42,889 nt of DNA from Coriobacteriia bacterium (GTDB lineage Bacteria; Actinomycetota; Coriobacteriia; Anaerosomatales; JAAXUF01): the NCBI GenBank assembly GCA_013334745.1, contig JAAXWY010000016.1, positions 1 through 42,889 of the forward strand, in the 5' to 3' direction. Below the pieces are notes generated by a model. The model did not search any database and was not told the origin of the DNA. It was given only the letters and a program-made list of their open reading frames with translations. Position numbers and translations under genes: made by a program. Shown here piece by piece: positions 34,136 through 42,889 of the stretch. Within the stretch, counting starts at the first letter, position 1; each line of letters begins with the position of its first letter.

Positions 34136-36126
34136 CTGAGGTGCACATCCTCGTCTTCGGTGCGCTCGGCCGGCACGTAGAGCGACTTGCTCATCTCGAG
34201 CTGGCGCAGCTTGTCCTGTATGCGCTCGACGCGCTGGGCGACGAGCTTACGGGCGTGCGGGAAGCGGCAGTTGGACTCGACGCAGCCAACGAAGGCGATG
34301 CGGCTGGCACCCGACTGCAGCGCCTTGAGCGCGGTGGTCTCGGCGATACGCAGATGACAGGTGACGGTCAGCGTGCGCACGTCGTCGCCGGGGATATCGG
34401 GCAGGTTGGGCGTGCAGCCGCACGCGAAAGCGAGCGTCGTGTCGAGGCCCGGGTCGTTCATGAGGCGCTCGACGCGCAGCATCATCTCGGCGTCCGAGTG
34501 GCCCTCGAGGCTGATCGCCTGCGCGGGGCACTGCGATACGCATGCGCCGCACGCGTGGCAGGTCTCGGCGTCGAAGTAGAGGAAGCCGCCGATCTTGACG
34601 CCCGGCGCGTTGTGCGGACACACGCGCAAGCATGTGAGGCACGACGCGCACTTCTCGCGCGTCAGCCGAGCACCCGTGGTGCAACCAAGGCAGCGCTGCG
34701 CCTCTCGGGCGGCCTCATACTCGGTGTAGCCCATCTCGATCTCGTCGAACGTGTCGACGGCCTCGTAGAACTCGAGCTTCTCCATCTGCACGCGCCTGCG
34801 CGTCTCGAGCTTCGACATCATCGACTGCGGCACCGAACCCAGCACGCGGCTCTCCTCGTCGAGTGCGGCGAGCGGCCGCGCGTCGTTGGTGAGATCGCGC
34901 ACGATGCACATCGCGACGCGGTGGCCCGCCGAGATCGCATCGACGACCCGGCTCGGACCGGTCACGACGTCTCCGGCGGCGTACACGCCCGAGAGGTTCG
35001 TCGCGCAGCTCTCGGCGTCGGCGATGATGCCACCGCGCGGCGAGAGCTCGACGCCGATATCGCGGACGTCGGCGAACTGGCCGGTGGCGAAGATCACCGT
35101 GTCGGCATCGAATCGCTTGATGTCGGCGTCGTCGAAGACCGGGCTGAAGCGCTTCTCGGCATCGAACACCGAGACGCATCGCTTCACATCCAGACCGCAG
35201 ACGCCGTCCTCGTGCAAGGCGACCTCGACAGGACCCCACGAGCAGTGCAGCGAGATGCCTTCCTGGCGCGCCTCGTGCACCTCCTCCTCGGAAGCGGGCA
35301 TCTCGGCCTCGCTCTCGAGGCAGCTCACGTCGACGTGCTTGGCCCCGAGCCGCCGAGCGGTGCGCGCGACGTCCATCGCGACGTTGCCGCCGCCCACCAC
35401 GACCACGCGCTCGCCGATCTCGGGCTTCTCGCCGTTGGCGGCCGCCTCCAGAAACGGCAGCGCCGAGAGCACGCGTGGCTGATCTGCGCCGGGGATCGGC
35501 AGCGGGCGGCTACCCTGAAGCCCCGCCGACAGGACCACGGCGGTGTGCTTGGCGCGCAGTTCGTCGAGCGTGATGTCGGTCCCGACTTTGACGCCGGTCT
35601 CGACTGTCACGCCGTGCGCGAGGATGTAGTTGATGTCCTTGTCCAGCGCGTTGTCCGGCAGGCGGTAGTTGGGGATGCCGTAACGAAGCATCCCGCCGAG
35701 CCGGTCCTTGGCCTCATAGATGGTGACTTGGAAGCCCCGCTGCGCGAGATCGAACGCGGCGGTAAGCCCTGCAGGGCCGCTGCCGACGATGGCGATGCTC
35801 TCCGGACGCGGCCGATCGGGACGAGCTGCCGGGTACGAGCCGAAATCGGCGGCCGCGCGCTTGAGCGACGCGATCGCCAGCGGGTCGTCGACGTTGCAGC
35901 GTCGACAGCCGTCCTCGCACGGGCGCACGCAGATGCGACCGCACACACTGGGAAGCGGGTTGCGATCGAGCACGATCTGGAGCGCCTCGGTATAGCGGCC
36001 CTCGGCGATCATCGTGAGATAGCCGGGCACGTCGATATGTATGGGGCACTTCGAACGGCAGGGCGGAAAGAGCCGGAGGGGCTCCGGGCCGATGTCGAAG
36101 TACTCGCTTGCGGGCAGGGGGCTCAT
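34132..36126 (-). CDS. NfnB/GltD-like FAD oxidoreductase fused to a 2[4Fe-4S] ferredoxin and an MvhD-like domain
   Basis: 664 aa, ATG at 36126. Order: N-terminal GltD/NfnB-type Fe-S region (Cys23, Cys27, then CGRICVRPCEDGCRRC); FAD and NAD(P) domains with VGSGPAGLTAAFDLAQRGF, GGMLRYGIPNYRLP and VVGGGNVAMDVARTARRLG, ending at SGVYAAGDVVTGPS; linker with an extra Cys; two [4Fe-4S] motifs (CASCLTCLRVCP, CHACGACVSQCP, about 510-560); and a tail (about 575-640, VTCHLRIAETTALKALQSG, FVGCVESNCRF) resembling MvhD/FlpD, which bind a [2Fe-2S] cluster. The gene is coupled to metV. Inference: it carries electrons between NAD(P)H, ferredoxin or another donor and MetVF, in the place of the HdrABC-MvhD set linked to MetVF in Moorella. 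Whether it bifurcates electrons cannot be told. Confidence 0.85.
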   Translation of the reverse strand: MSPLPASEYFDIGPEPLRLFPPCRSKCPIHIDVPGYLTMIAEGRYTEALQIVLDRNPLPSVCGRICVRPCEDGCRRCNVDDPLAIASLKRAAADFGSYPAARPDRPRPESIAIVGSGPAGLTAAFDLAQRGFQVTIYEAKDRLGGMLRYGIPNYRLPDNALDKDINYILAHGVTVETGVKVGTDITLDELRAKHTAVVLSAGLQGSRPLPIPGADQPRVLSALPFLEAAANGEKPEIGERVVVVGGGNVAMDVARTARRLGAKHVDVSCLESEAEMPASEEEVHEARQEGISLHCSWGPVEVALHEDGVCGLDVKRCVSVFDAEKRFSPVFDDADIKRFDADTVIFATGQFADVRDIGVELSPRGGIIADAESCATNLSGVYAAGDVVTGPSRVVDAISAGHRVAMCIVRDLTNDARPLAALDEESRVLGSVPQSMMSKLETRRRVQMEKLEFYEAVDTFDEIEMGYTEYEAAREAQRCLGCTTGARLTREKCASCLTCLRVCPHNAPGVKIGGFLYFDAETCHACGACVSQCPAQAISLEGHSDAEMMLRVERLMNDPGLDTTLAFACGCTPNLPDIPGDDVRTLTVTCHLRIAETTALKALQSGASRIAFVGCVESNCRFPHARKLVAQRVERIQDKLRQLEMSKSLYVPAERTEDEDVHLR

Positions 36127-36150
36127 GGCCGCTGTTCCGTCGTCGTTCGT

Positions 36151-37497
36151 CTAGCCGGCTCGGCGCTTGAGGAACGCGGGGATATCGGCGGCCTCGTACG
36201 GTCCGACCGTCACGCTCCAGCCGTCGAGCTCCTCGAGCAGCTCGCCGCTGATCTGCGCGACGGCGCCGGGGATGATGACCTCGCGATGCGAGATCTGCTC
36301 GGTGATGCCGGACTCCTTGATGAACTTCGCGATGCGCTCGGGCACGAACTTACCCGCTGCCCATGCCGTCAGCACCGACAGGCCCTCGGACTCCACGATG
36401 CCGAGATACGCGGGCATCTTCCCACCCTCGATCTCGCCGGCGACGATGAAGTACGTGAGCGAGAAGTTGGTGGTGATGAAGAACGGCGCGTCGGGACCGG
36501 GGTTGTTGATCGCGTAGATCTTGGCCTCGGCCTGCATGGGACGCTGCGGATCGGTGTAGATGTTCTGGCGCAGCACGAGCAGCGGGAGCATCCGCCACGG
36601 CTCGGCGCCCGAGAGCACGATGATGCTGCCGTACTTGTCCAGATCGACCGCTGCGTACGTGACCTCGAGCAGATCGTCCCCACCCGCGAACACACCCGGG
36701 AAGGTGATGACCGGGTAGCCCAGGGCGGCGAACTTCTTGTTGAGGGCGGAGCGGCGAGCGAAGACGTGGTCGCGAAGCGCCTCGGCGGGTGTCGCCGGAG
36801 CCGAGTCGATGACGATGTCGGTCAGGCCGGCTGCCGTGGCCTTCTCGGTGAGCGCCGAGACGGCGGCCAGACCGCTGGCGCGCACCACGACGGGGCACGC
36901 GTGCGTCTTGGCGAGCGCGAACATCACGTCGGCGTTGGCCTCGGTCGCAGCGCAGATGAGCGGCTTGCTCGCCGCGATCGGAGCGATGACCGCCTCGATC
37001 TCGGCCGGGTCCTCGGACATGAGCACGAGCGGGAGCTTGGTGGCCCCGGCCACGCGAGCGACCACAGCCGCGTAACGCGCGGCGTCGCCGTTGGAGAGCA
37101 CCGCGACGAAGCCGCAGCGCAACTGCTGCTGGACGCGCTCGAAGTCGGCGGCGTTCGCGGCGGCGACGGTCGCGTCGATCGCGGCATCATCGGCACCCGC
37201 ATCCACGCTCACGCCGATCGCGCACGGGTGCACGAACGTCTTGTCGTGGCGGAAGAGCACCGTCTCCTCGCCCACGGTGAAGGCGGTGTCGCCCACGCCC
37301 ACCGTGACCGCGCGCATCGGCGGCGCGGAGGCCTCGGACAGCGCGGCTTTCGCCTCGTCCGAGACGTGGGGGCACGAGGCGAGCTCCGCCTGACCCTGCG
37401 CGAGCTTCATCGCGAACGCGAGACACGTGGGGACGCCACAGTCACCGCAGTTCGTCTTGGGCAGACTCTTGAAGATCTCGATTCCGGAAAGGCCCAT
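36151..37497 (-). CDS. acsC: Corrinoid iron-sulfur protein, large subunit
   Basis: 448 aa, ATG at 37497 with AAGGAG upstream. N-terminal [4Fe-4S] domain with Cys17, 20, 25 and 42 (NCGDCGVPTCLAF...SCPH); a central TIM barrel (about 95-320); and a C-terminal cobamide-binding domain containing NNPGPDAPFFITTNFSLTYF and AGEIEGGKMPAYLGI. Works with AcsD: takes the methyl from CH3-THF (by AcsE) and hands it to the A-cluster of AcsB. The Fe-S cluster is for reductive reactivation of Co(II). Normal length. No acsF-type or other reactivator gene is seen beside it. Confidence 0.96.
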   Translation of the reverse strand: MGLSGIEIFKSLPKTNCGDCGVPTCLAFAMKLAQGQAELASCPHVSDEAKAALSEASAPPMRAVTVGVGDTAFTVGEETVLFRHDKTFVHPCAIGVSVDAGADDAAIDATVAAANAADFERVQQQLRCGFVAVLSNGDAARYAAVVARVAGATKLPLVLMSEDPAEIEAVIAPIAASKPLICAATEANADVMFALAKTHACPVVVRASGLAAVSALTEKATAAGLTDIVIDSAPATPAEALRDHVFARRSALNKKFAALGYPVITFPGVFAGGDDLLEVTYAAVDLDKYGSIIVLSGAEPWRMLPLLVLRQNIYTDPQRPMQAEAKIYAINNPGPDAPFFITTNFSLTYFIVAGEIEGGKMPAYLGIVESEGLSVLTAWAAGKFVPERIAKFIKESGITEQISHREVIIPGAVAQISGELLEELDGWSVTVGPYEAADIPAFLKRRAG

Positions 37498-37539
37498 CGG
37501 GGAACTCCTTCGTATCGTCAGCGACTGGTCGGCGCTTCT

Positions 37540-39723
37540 CTAGAACATCGGGTCCATCGTGAGAGCGGGATGCCCCACGGTGGTCAGGAACTCGAGCACG
37601 GCGTCCTCGGAGTCACCGACGGCCTCATCGGCGATCTTGTCGAGAAAGTCGGGGTCGCCCATCTCCTCCATGCGGGGCGTCAGTGACGCGCGCATGGCCT
37701 CCTTGAGCTCCTTGGGCATCCACACGATGCGGGCAAGGCCGCCCTCGGCCGACATGAACTTCTTGGACGCGATGTAGCCGCGGCCGATGCCCATGAACCC
37801 GGGCGCCTGCACGCCGCCGCCGACCATGCCCGCGAGCGTGGAGAACTTCATGCCCGAGGGGGTCATTCCGGGGAACTCCCGGTTGACGATCATGACGCCG
37901 TTGCACATGGGCATGAGCGCGATGATCGCCATGAAACAGCCGCAGCTCGTCATCGGGTTGTCCATGAGTGAGTAGCACGTCATGCGCTCGACGGCCCCGC
38001 CGGACTTCTCCTTGATGAACGCGTTGACGCCCTCCCACTCACCGGTGAGCGTCGAGACGACGGCGCCCTTCTCGATGGGCTGGTTGGGGCCGGTCGGGTT
38101 GAGCTGATTGGACGCCTTGGCGTCGAGCCAGTTGTACGCACCACACAGTCCGAGACGCTCGGGCGTGACCACGCACACGTGGCTCGGTGCGAAGCTTTGG
38201 CACAGCGAACACGAGTAGAAGACGTCGACCGTGTCATCGGTGAGCTGCGCCATGCGCGCGTCGCGCGTGTCGTAGGACTCCTGCGCGATGGCGAGCATCT
38301 CGTCGACCTTGTCCTGCTCGGTGTAGATGGTGACTTGGACCTTGTCGACGATCGCCTCGAACTCGTCGAGGATCTTGGCGCGCAGGATGTCGCCGAGGTG
38401 ATGGAACTTGAAGCCCTTCTCCTTGGCCGTCTTGCTCACGCGGATCCAGATGAGGTTGCGCTGGCCCATGTGCAGGACGCCCTCTGCGAAGTTCATGAGG
38501 TGGTGGAACTGGCGCTCGACGACCGGCTCGAAGTCGGCCTGCATCTTGCGCCCGGCGATGTCGACGACGATCGCGAGCGGAACGCGCGACCCCTCCTCGA
38601 GCTCGTCGAGCTCGGGACCGACGACCTCGATCTTGCCGTCGACCACGTCGGCTGCATCACGGGTGCGCACGAACTCGAACGCCGTGGTGCGCTGTCCGCC
38701 GGCCTCGACGTAGGTGTCCTCCTTGCGAACGCGCTCGCCCTCGAACGCGGGACCGTACGGCACGGGGATCGGCAGGTCGACGACCTTGATCTTCAGGCCG
38801 CGAACCTCGATGGCCTTCTGCACCAGGTCGTCGCAGCTGATGTTGCTGACCACGTGCTCGTAAGTGCACACACCGGTGGGAAGAATCTGCGGGATGTCAG
38901 AGGTCGAGATTGTCGGGAAGCCGTAGCTGATCGCGCCGGCCGCCGTGGCGTACCACTCGTCGGTGACCTCGCCCATCGCGAGCACGAACGCGAAGATGCG
39001 GTTCTTGTTGTAGGCCAGGATGCGCTCGTAATCGCCCGGCTGCACGCCGCCGAACGCCATCGCGGCGCGTGTCGCGAAGCCGAGCGAGTAGATCTGGCTG
39101 TAGACCTCGTCGCCGAAGGGCACCAGGCGCGTGTCCCACCCAAGCTGCACGCCCTCGGACTCGAGCTGCTGCGCGAACGAGGTGCCGTTCTCCGAGCCCG
39201 CCATGAAGACATAGAGCATCTTCTCCTGCATCTCGCGGGCGAGCTTGACGGCCGTCTTGCTGTCGGGCGCCGCACCGACGACCGCAGCGAAACCTGGTGC
39301 CGAGCCGTCGACGAACTCGACGCCGCGGGCGCGCATGATGACGTCGTCAGCGGCGCCAAGCCACAGGTCCGTCACGGGTGTCGGATCGTTGTCGAGGTAG
39401 GTGAGCGCCTCGTGGCACTCCTCGGAGAGCAGCGTGGCGATACCGGCGTCGAGCGTGGTGCCGAGGTAGGGCAGCCACAGGTTCTCCGACGGCGCCTCGG
39501 GGAGCAGGTCCTTGGCGTACGCGAGCACGCGGTCCATGTCCGAGAGCTTCTCGACCTTCTCGCCTGTCAGGCCGTAGATGACCGGCAGGTAGTAGCCGGT
39601 GTTGGGGAGCTCGATCGCGGCATCGGCGCCGAAGCTCTCCTTGGCCCGATCGAGCTTGGCCTCGGTCTTGGCGAAGATGTTGTGTGCGCCGCGGATCGCC
39701 GCGGAAGCGATGATCTTAGACAC
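37540..39723 (-). CDS. acsB: Acetyl-CoA synthase (A-cluster subunit of CODH/ACS)
   Basis: 727 aa from GTG 39723, overlapping the acsA stop by eight bases. Joins CO, methyl and CoA into acetyl-CoA. The A-cluster ligands are all present: Cys505, 508, 517 and 527 in YSCSLCQSFAPSHVCVV...LGLCGAYNW, one residue off the Moorella numbers, and Cys594/596 in TSCGCFMAII for the distal nickel. The N-terminal domain (about 1-310, starting ASAAIRGAHNIFAKTEAKLD) is present, so this is the full bacterial type that can bind CODH and host the CO tunnel, not the shorter archaeal CdhC. Confidence 0.97.
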   Translation of the reverse strand: MSKIIASAAIRGAHNIFAKTEAKLDRAKESFGADAAIELPNTGYYLPVIYGLTGEKVEKLSDMDRVLAYAKDLLPEAPSENLWLPYLGTTLDAGIATLLSEECHEALTYLDNDPTPVTDLWLGAADDVIMRARGVEFVDGSAPGFAAVVGAAPDSKTAVKLAREMQEKMLYVFMAGSENGTSFAQQLESEGVQLGWDTRLVPFGDEVYSQIYSLGFATRAAMAFGGVQPGDYERILAYNKNRIFAFVLAMGEVTDEWYATAAGAISYGFPTISTSDIPQILPTGVCTYEHVVSNISCDDLVQKAIEVRGLKIKVVDLPIPVPYGPAFEGERVRKEDTYVEAGGQRTTAFEFVRTRDAADVVDGKIEVVGPELDELEEGSRVPLAIVVDIAGRKMQADFEPVVERQFHHLMNFAEGVLHMGQRNLIWIRVSKTAKEKGFKFHHLGDILRAKILDEFEAIVDKVQVTIYTEQDKVDEMLAIAQESYDTRDARMAQLTDDTVDVFYSCSLCQSFAPSHVCVVTPERLGLCGAYNWLDAKASNQLNPTGPNQPIEKGAVVSTLTGEWEGVNAFIKEKSGGAVERMTCYSLMDNPMTSCGCFMAIIALMPMCNGVMIVNREFPGMTPSGMKFSTLAGMVGGGVQAPGFMGIGRGYIASKKFMSAEGGLARIVWMPKELKEAMRASLTPRMEEMGDPDFLDKIADEAVGDSEDAVLEFLTTVGHPALTMDPMF

Positions 39724-41668
39724 TGAGTTCCCTCCTCATGTCCATGTCGAACAGCACGCGCTCTGCGGGAACGTCGATCTTGAGCGCCGCGCGTGCCCCG
39801 TCGATGAGGTCGAGTGTGGCCGTGACCATGTCCTGCGGCTCGGCGATGAAGCGCAAGCTGCCGCCGTAGCGCTCGGTCCAGCCCGAGATCATGTACTCGG
39901 TGACCTCGGGGCTGTTGGCGGTCGGTGAGCCGACACCGCCGAAGATGACGTGGACGCCACTGCCGACCGCGTAGGTCGCGATCTCGAGCGCCTTCTCGGA
40001 GAACCACTCGGGCGAGAGCGCGACGGCGGGCAGGCCCGCGATGTCGTCGCCCAAACCGCCGGTGGCCGCCACGTCGGCGAGCACCGTGAGGATGCGGGAG
40101 TTGTCCACGCAGCTGCCCATGTGGAGCACCGGCGGGATGCCGATCGTCTCGCAGACCTCGGCGAGCGTCTCGCCGGCGAACGCCATCGTCTCGGGGGTGA
40201 GCAGGCCGTGCTTGCCACTCGTGATGGCGGCGCAGCCGGTGACGACCACGAGCACGTTGTTGGCGATGAGCTCGCGCACCGTGTTGACGACAGCGTAGTC
40301 CTGCTGGGCCCGAGGGCTCGAGCAGCCGACGATCGCGGCCACGCCACGGATGCGGCCGTTGACGATGTTCTCGTTGAGCGGGGTGAGAGAGGCGCGCATC
40401 TTGCCGCCGAGCATGTAGCGGATGTACTCGTGGCTGAAGCCGGCGACGAGCGGCTCGGAGACGTCGGGGATGTGGACGTCGCCGCGGTTGGGGTAGTTCT
40501 CGATGGCCTGCTTCACGATCGCCCGAGCGGCCTCACGCGGATTGTGCTCGTCGACGATGATCTGCTCGGAGTCGCCGATGCAGGCCTTCGGGCTCGAGGA
40601 GACGAGCTTCGTGTGGAAGTGCGAGGCGACCTCGGTCAGCCCCTGGAAGATGCACTGCACGTCGACGACCATCGTCTCGACGGCGCCGGTGAGCACCGCG
40701 AGCTCCTGATGGAGCATGTTGCCCGCGGGCGGCACGCCCTTGCGCATGAGCGATTCGTTGGCGGTGCAGCAGATGCCGGCGACGTTGATGCCCTTGGCGC
40801 CGACGGTCTCGGCGAGCGCGATCATCTCGGGCTCGCGCGTGGCGTCGATGATCATGGACGCGAGCAGCGGCTCGTGACCGTGGATGAGGATGTTGACCTT
40901 GTCTGCCGAGAGCACGCCGAGGTTCGCCTGGCTGCGGACCGGCTGCGGCGTGCCGTAGAGCACGTCCTGTAGGTCGGTGGCGAGCATCGAGCCGCCCCAA
41001 CCGCTGGCCAGCGCGCACTTGATCGCGCCGTCGAGCAGCGACTTGTAGTTCTGATCGGTGCCCGCGTGCGTGCGGTGCATCGCCTCGACGATCTCGCGGT
41101 CGATGCCGCGCGGCACGACGTCGAGCTCGCGCCACAGCTTCTGGCGCTTCTCGGGAGCGCGGCTCACGCCGATGAGCTCGCCGGTCTGCTGTCCGAACTG
41201 CGCGAGCGCGCATTCGGACACCGCCAGCGCGAGCTCGTTGACGTCCTTGCCGGCGGCCTCGATGCCCATGTAACCCGCGACCTTCGCGAGCTTCACCGGG
41301 TCGGAGATGGTGCCGCCCTCGATCTCGCCGCTCGCAATGGCGTGCAGTGCGAGCGCGACGTCGCGGCCGTGATCGGAGTGCGCGGCCGTGCCTGCCGCGA
41401 CCTGACGTGTGAAGTTGCGCGCCGCGACCGTGGGCCGGTCGGCGCCACACACGCCGCGGTCGTGCTTGCCGATGAGCCGACAGGGGCCCATCGCGCACAG
41501 CTTGCAGCAGGCGCCGTTCGCGCCGGTGGAGCACGGGGTGATGGTGCGGGAGCGCGAGAACACCGTCTCGATACCGGCGTCCTCCGCGATCTTGAGCATC
41601 TCGGAGGCGGTCGGGTCGATGGAGTAGTCGGTGAAGTCCGTTGGCCCCGCCTTGGTCACGTCGGTCAT
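39716..41668 (-). CDS. acsA: Ni-CO dehydrogenase catalytic subunit (CODH of the ACS complex)
   Basis: 650 aa, ATG at 41668 with a strong AAGGAGG upstream. Reduces CO2 to CO with ferredoxin electrons, or the reverse. D- and B-cluster cysteines lie in the N-terminus: CSTGANGACCKLCAMGPC (Cys46, 54, 55, 58, 63) and VCGAD. C-cluster ligands are seen in HGHEPLLASM (His), GICCTANE, IVGCSSPRAQQDYAV, VTGCAAITSGKHG and MGSCVDNSR. Length matches AcsA/CooS. Directly precedes acsB with overlapping frames, consistent with the alpha2beta2 CODH/ACS complex. Also called cooS when found alone. Confidence 0.97.
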   Translation of the reverse strand: MTDVTKAGPTDFTDYSIDPTASEMLKIAEDAGIETVFSRSRTITPCSTGANGACCKLCAMGPCRLIGKHDRGVCGADRPTVAARNFTRQVAAGTAAHSDHGRDVALALHAIASGEIEGGTISDPVKLAKVAGYMGIEAAGKDVNELALAVSECALAQFGQQTGELIGVSRAPEKRQKLWRELDVVPRGIDREIVEAMHRTHAGTDQNYKSLLDGAIKCALASGWGGSMLATDLQDVLYGTPQPVRSQANLGVLSADKVNILIHGHEPLLASMIIDATREPEMIALAETVGAKGINVAGICCTANESLMRKGVPPAGNMLHQELAVLTGAVETMVVDVQCIFQGLTEVASHFHTKLVSSSPKACIGDSEQIIVDEHNPREAARAIVKQAIENYPNRGDVHIPDVSEPLVAGFSHEYIRYMLGGKMRASLTPLNENIVNGRIRGVAAIVGCSSPRAQQDYAVVNTVRELIANNVLVVVTGCAAITSGKHGLLTPETMAFAGETLAEVCETIGIPPVLHMGSCVDNSRILTVLADVAATGGLGDDIAGLPAVALSPEWFSEKALEIATYAVGSGVHVIFGGVGSPTANSPEVTEYMISGWTERYGGSLRFIAEPQDMVTATLDLIDGARAALKIDVPAERVLFDMDMRRELSV

Positions 41669-41705
41669 CGGAAACCTCCTTGGTCTGCCACGGTCGCGGG
41701 CTTCA

Positions 41706-42653
41706 TCACGACGCCGACAGACCGGCGACGGCTTTGCGGACGGTCTCGACGGCCGCGGGGTGCCGCATCACGAGGATGTCGGCGCCCGCAACGGCGAGGG
41801 TGATGGCGGTGACCGACTCCCAGAGCACGCCGCGCTTGTCGGCGTCGCCCCAGCCGGGCTCCTCTTCCTCGGTCGCGCGCGCCTCCTTGCTGCGCCACGC
41901 CTCCTTGCCGAGGTTGCAGATCATCGGCATCTGCGTCATGTCGTCGTTCTGGTTCAGCGCGGCCAGACGCAACCGCTCCATGACCGTGTAGGCGTACTCG
42001 GCGCCGTAGCCGACCGCGCCGACCGACGGGTCGATGAGGATGCGGTCGGCGGGCAGGCCGAGCTGTGTCATCAGGATGTTGAGCTGCTTGGCCATGTTCA
42101 CGTCGATCGGCGTCTCGGCGATGACCGAGTGGCCGTAGCCCATGGCCGCCGCCGTGATCGGCTTGTAGTTGTCCTCTGTCGCCGAGCCGATCGCCAGACG
42201 CGTCGTCGTGACCGTCTCGGCGACCTTCTTGAGCACCTCGGCGTCCTTCTCGGCGTTGCCGCTGCCGTACACGAGCACCGGCACGTCGACAGCTGCCACG
42301 ACGGCCGCGACCGTCTCGGCGGCCTCCTCGGGCGTGCGGTTCGCGCCGTTGGGATCGGTGCCTGCAAGCTGGACGCACACCATGTCGGCGCCATAGCGGT
42401 CGACGTTGGCCTTGGCCCACGCCACCGGATCGCCGATGAGGTCGCCGAGCGCGTCGGTGAGCGCCGTCGCCCAGCCATCGGGAACGACGTCGAAGACCTC
42501 CATCGCGATGGTCGGCGGATGCGGCAGCTCGCCGTCAAACGCGTAGAACGGCAGCGCCGCGGCTCCGCCTACGGTCACGGCGCCGGCGCCGGTTCCGAGC
42601 GTGGCCTCACGGATGCGTCCGGAAGGCTTCTCGGTGGGATCCTGGTACGGCAT
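41706..42653 (-). CDS. acsD: Corrinoid iron-sulfur protein, small subunit
   Basis: 315 aa, ATG at 42653 with AGGAG six bases upstream. TIM-barrel partner of AcsC that helps bind the corrinoid and interacts with AcsE and AcsB. Family segments: MEVFDVVPDGW, VCVQLAGTDPNG, VLVYGSGNAEKDAEVLKKVA, ETPIDVNMAKQLNILMTQLG, ILIDPSVGAVGYGAEYAYTV and MPMICNLGKEAWRSKEA. Normal length, no Fe-S cluster, as expected. It separates folD from acsA; AcsC, its partner, is two genes further on. Confidence 0.96.
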   Translation of the reverse strand: MPYQDPTEKPSGRIREATLGTGAGAVTVGGAAALPFYAFDGELPHPPTIAMEVFDVVPDGWATALTDALGDLIGDPVAWAKANVDRYGADMVCVQLAGTDPNGANRTPEEAAETVAAVVAAVDVPVLVYGSGNAEKDAEVLKKVAETVTTTRLAIGSATEDNYKPITAAAMGYGHSVIAETPIDVNMAKQLNILMTQLGLPADRILIDPSVGAVGYGAEYAYTVMERLRLAALNQNDDMTQMPMICNLGKEAWRSKEARATEEEEPGWGDADKRGVLWESVTAITLAVAGADILVMRHPAAVETVRKAVAGLSAS

Positions 42654-42666
42654 GGTGGCTCCTCTC

Positions 42667-42889
42667 CTACTTCAGGCCCGCGGCGCGCGCCGCGGCGATG
42701 AGCGTGTTCTCGAGCAGCATGGCGATGGTCATCGGTCCGACCCCGCCGGGAACGGGCGTGATCGCCGAGGCGACCTCGCTCGCGGAAGCGAACTCCACGT
42801 CTCCGACCAAACCCGCGTCGGTACGGTTGATGCCCACATCGATGACGACCGCACCCGGCTTGAGCCAGTCGCCCTTGACCATCTCGGGC
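42667..42889 (-). CDS. folD: Methylene-THF dehydrogenase/cyclohydrolase, C-terminal part (5' end outside window)
   Basis: The frame is open from the window edge; about 73 C-terminal codons are visible, beginning [20 protein letters not shown], then DVGINR and [20 protein letters not shown], the signature end of FolD. The enzyme interconverts methenyl-, methylene- and formyl-THF, using NAD(P). Its place at the head of the visible operon, 13 bases from acsD, fits a C1 branch role. The catalytic Lys and N-terminal half are not in view. Confidence 0.95.
   Translation of the reverse strand, partial: PEMVKGDWLKPGAVVIDVGINRTDAGLVGDVEFASASEVASAITPVPGGVGPMTIAMLLENTLIAAARAAGLK

Noticed and set aside
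34141-37686. Plus-strand open frame of 1181 codons
   Set aside because: Antisense to acsC and the oxidoreductase gene, with no recognisable motif; a high-GC shadow frame.

Overview
The window looks like one contiguous piece of a high-GC chromosome from a strict anaerobe with an actinobacterial character. My best guess is a deep-branching anaerobic Actinomycetota such as the OPB41/Anaerosomatales group of Coriobacteriia or a relative. That guess rests on base composition, dense leftward operons with GTG starts and 1-8 nt overlaps, a T-box leader, and a Wood-Ljungdahl gene set with a selenocysteine formate dehydrogenase; no marker gene here proves it. Of 34 genes, 33 lie on the minus strand, so transcription runs from high to low coordinates. 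I saw no tRNA, rRNA, CRISPR array, insertion sequence or phage gene.

Region A (about 42.9 to 25.4 kb) is a Wood-Ljungdahl (reductive acetyl-CoA) operon in the order folD (partial), acsD, acsA/cooS, acsB, acsC, a flavin/Fe-S oxidoreductase with an MvhD-like tail, metV, metF, cooC, acsE, nuoE-like, nuoF-like, a CBS-pair protein, fdhA. FDH supplies formate, FolD and MetVF reduce the C1 unit on tetrahydrofolate, AcsE moves the methyl to the corrinoid protein AcsCD, and CODH/ACS (AcsA, AcsB) joins it to CO and CoA. Formyl-THF synthetase and cyclohydrolase are not in the window. fdhA is read through an in-frame UGA (Sec359), followed by a hairpin with the same loop and spacing as the E. coli fdhF SECIS element.

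Region B (about 25.4 to 21.5 kb) holds a small zinc-ribbon gene (the only plus-strand gene), a HEAT-like repeat protein, an isocitrate dehydrogenase family gene, a membrane-anchored beta-propeller protein and a DUF302 protein.

Region C (about 21.4 to 9.5 kb) is amino-acid biosynthesis. A T-box leader, with specifier codon read as CUC (Leu), precedes ilvD-ilvB-ilvN-ilvC, then a class V aminotransferase, serA and leuA. Two O-antigen-ligase-like paralogs flank leuA.

Region D (about 9.5 kb to the left edge) makes and exports surface polysaccharide: O-antigen ligase-like protein, glycosyltransferases, an NAD-dependent sugar epimerase, and an ABC-2 permease/ATPase pair. At the left edge the last glycosyltransferase changes, in frame, into what looks like the C-terminal Lon-like domain of BrxL (BREX phage defence). 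This is either a real gene fusion or an assembly chimera.

Worth a second look: the Sec-FDH with its SECIS, the multidomain oxidoreductase beside metV, the GT/BrxL junction, the Leu T-box operon, and the paralogous ligases around leuA.
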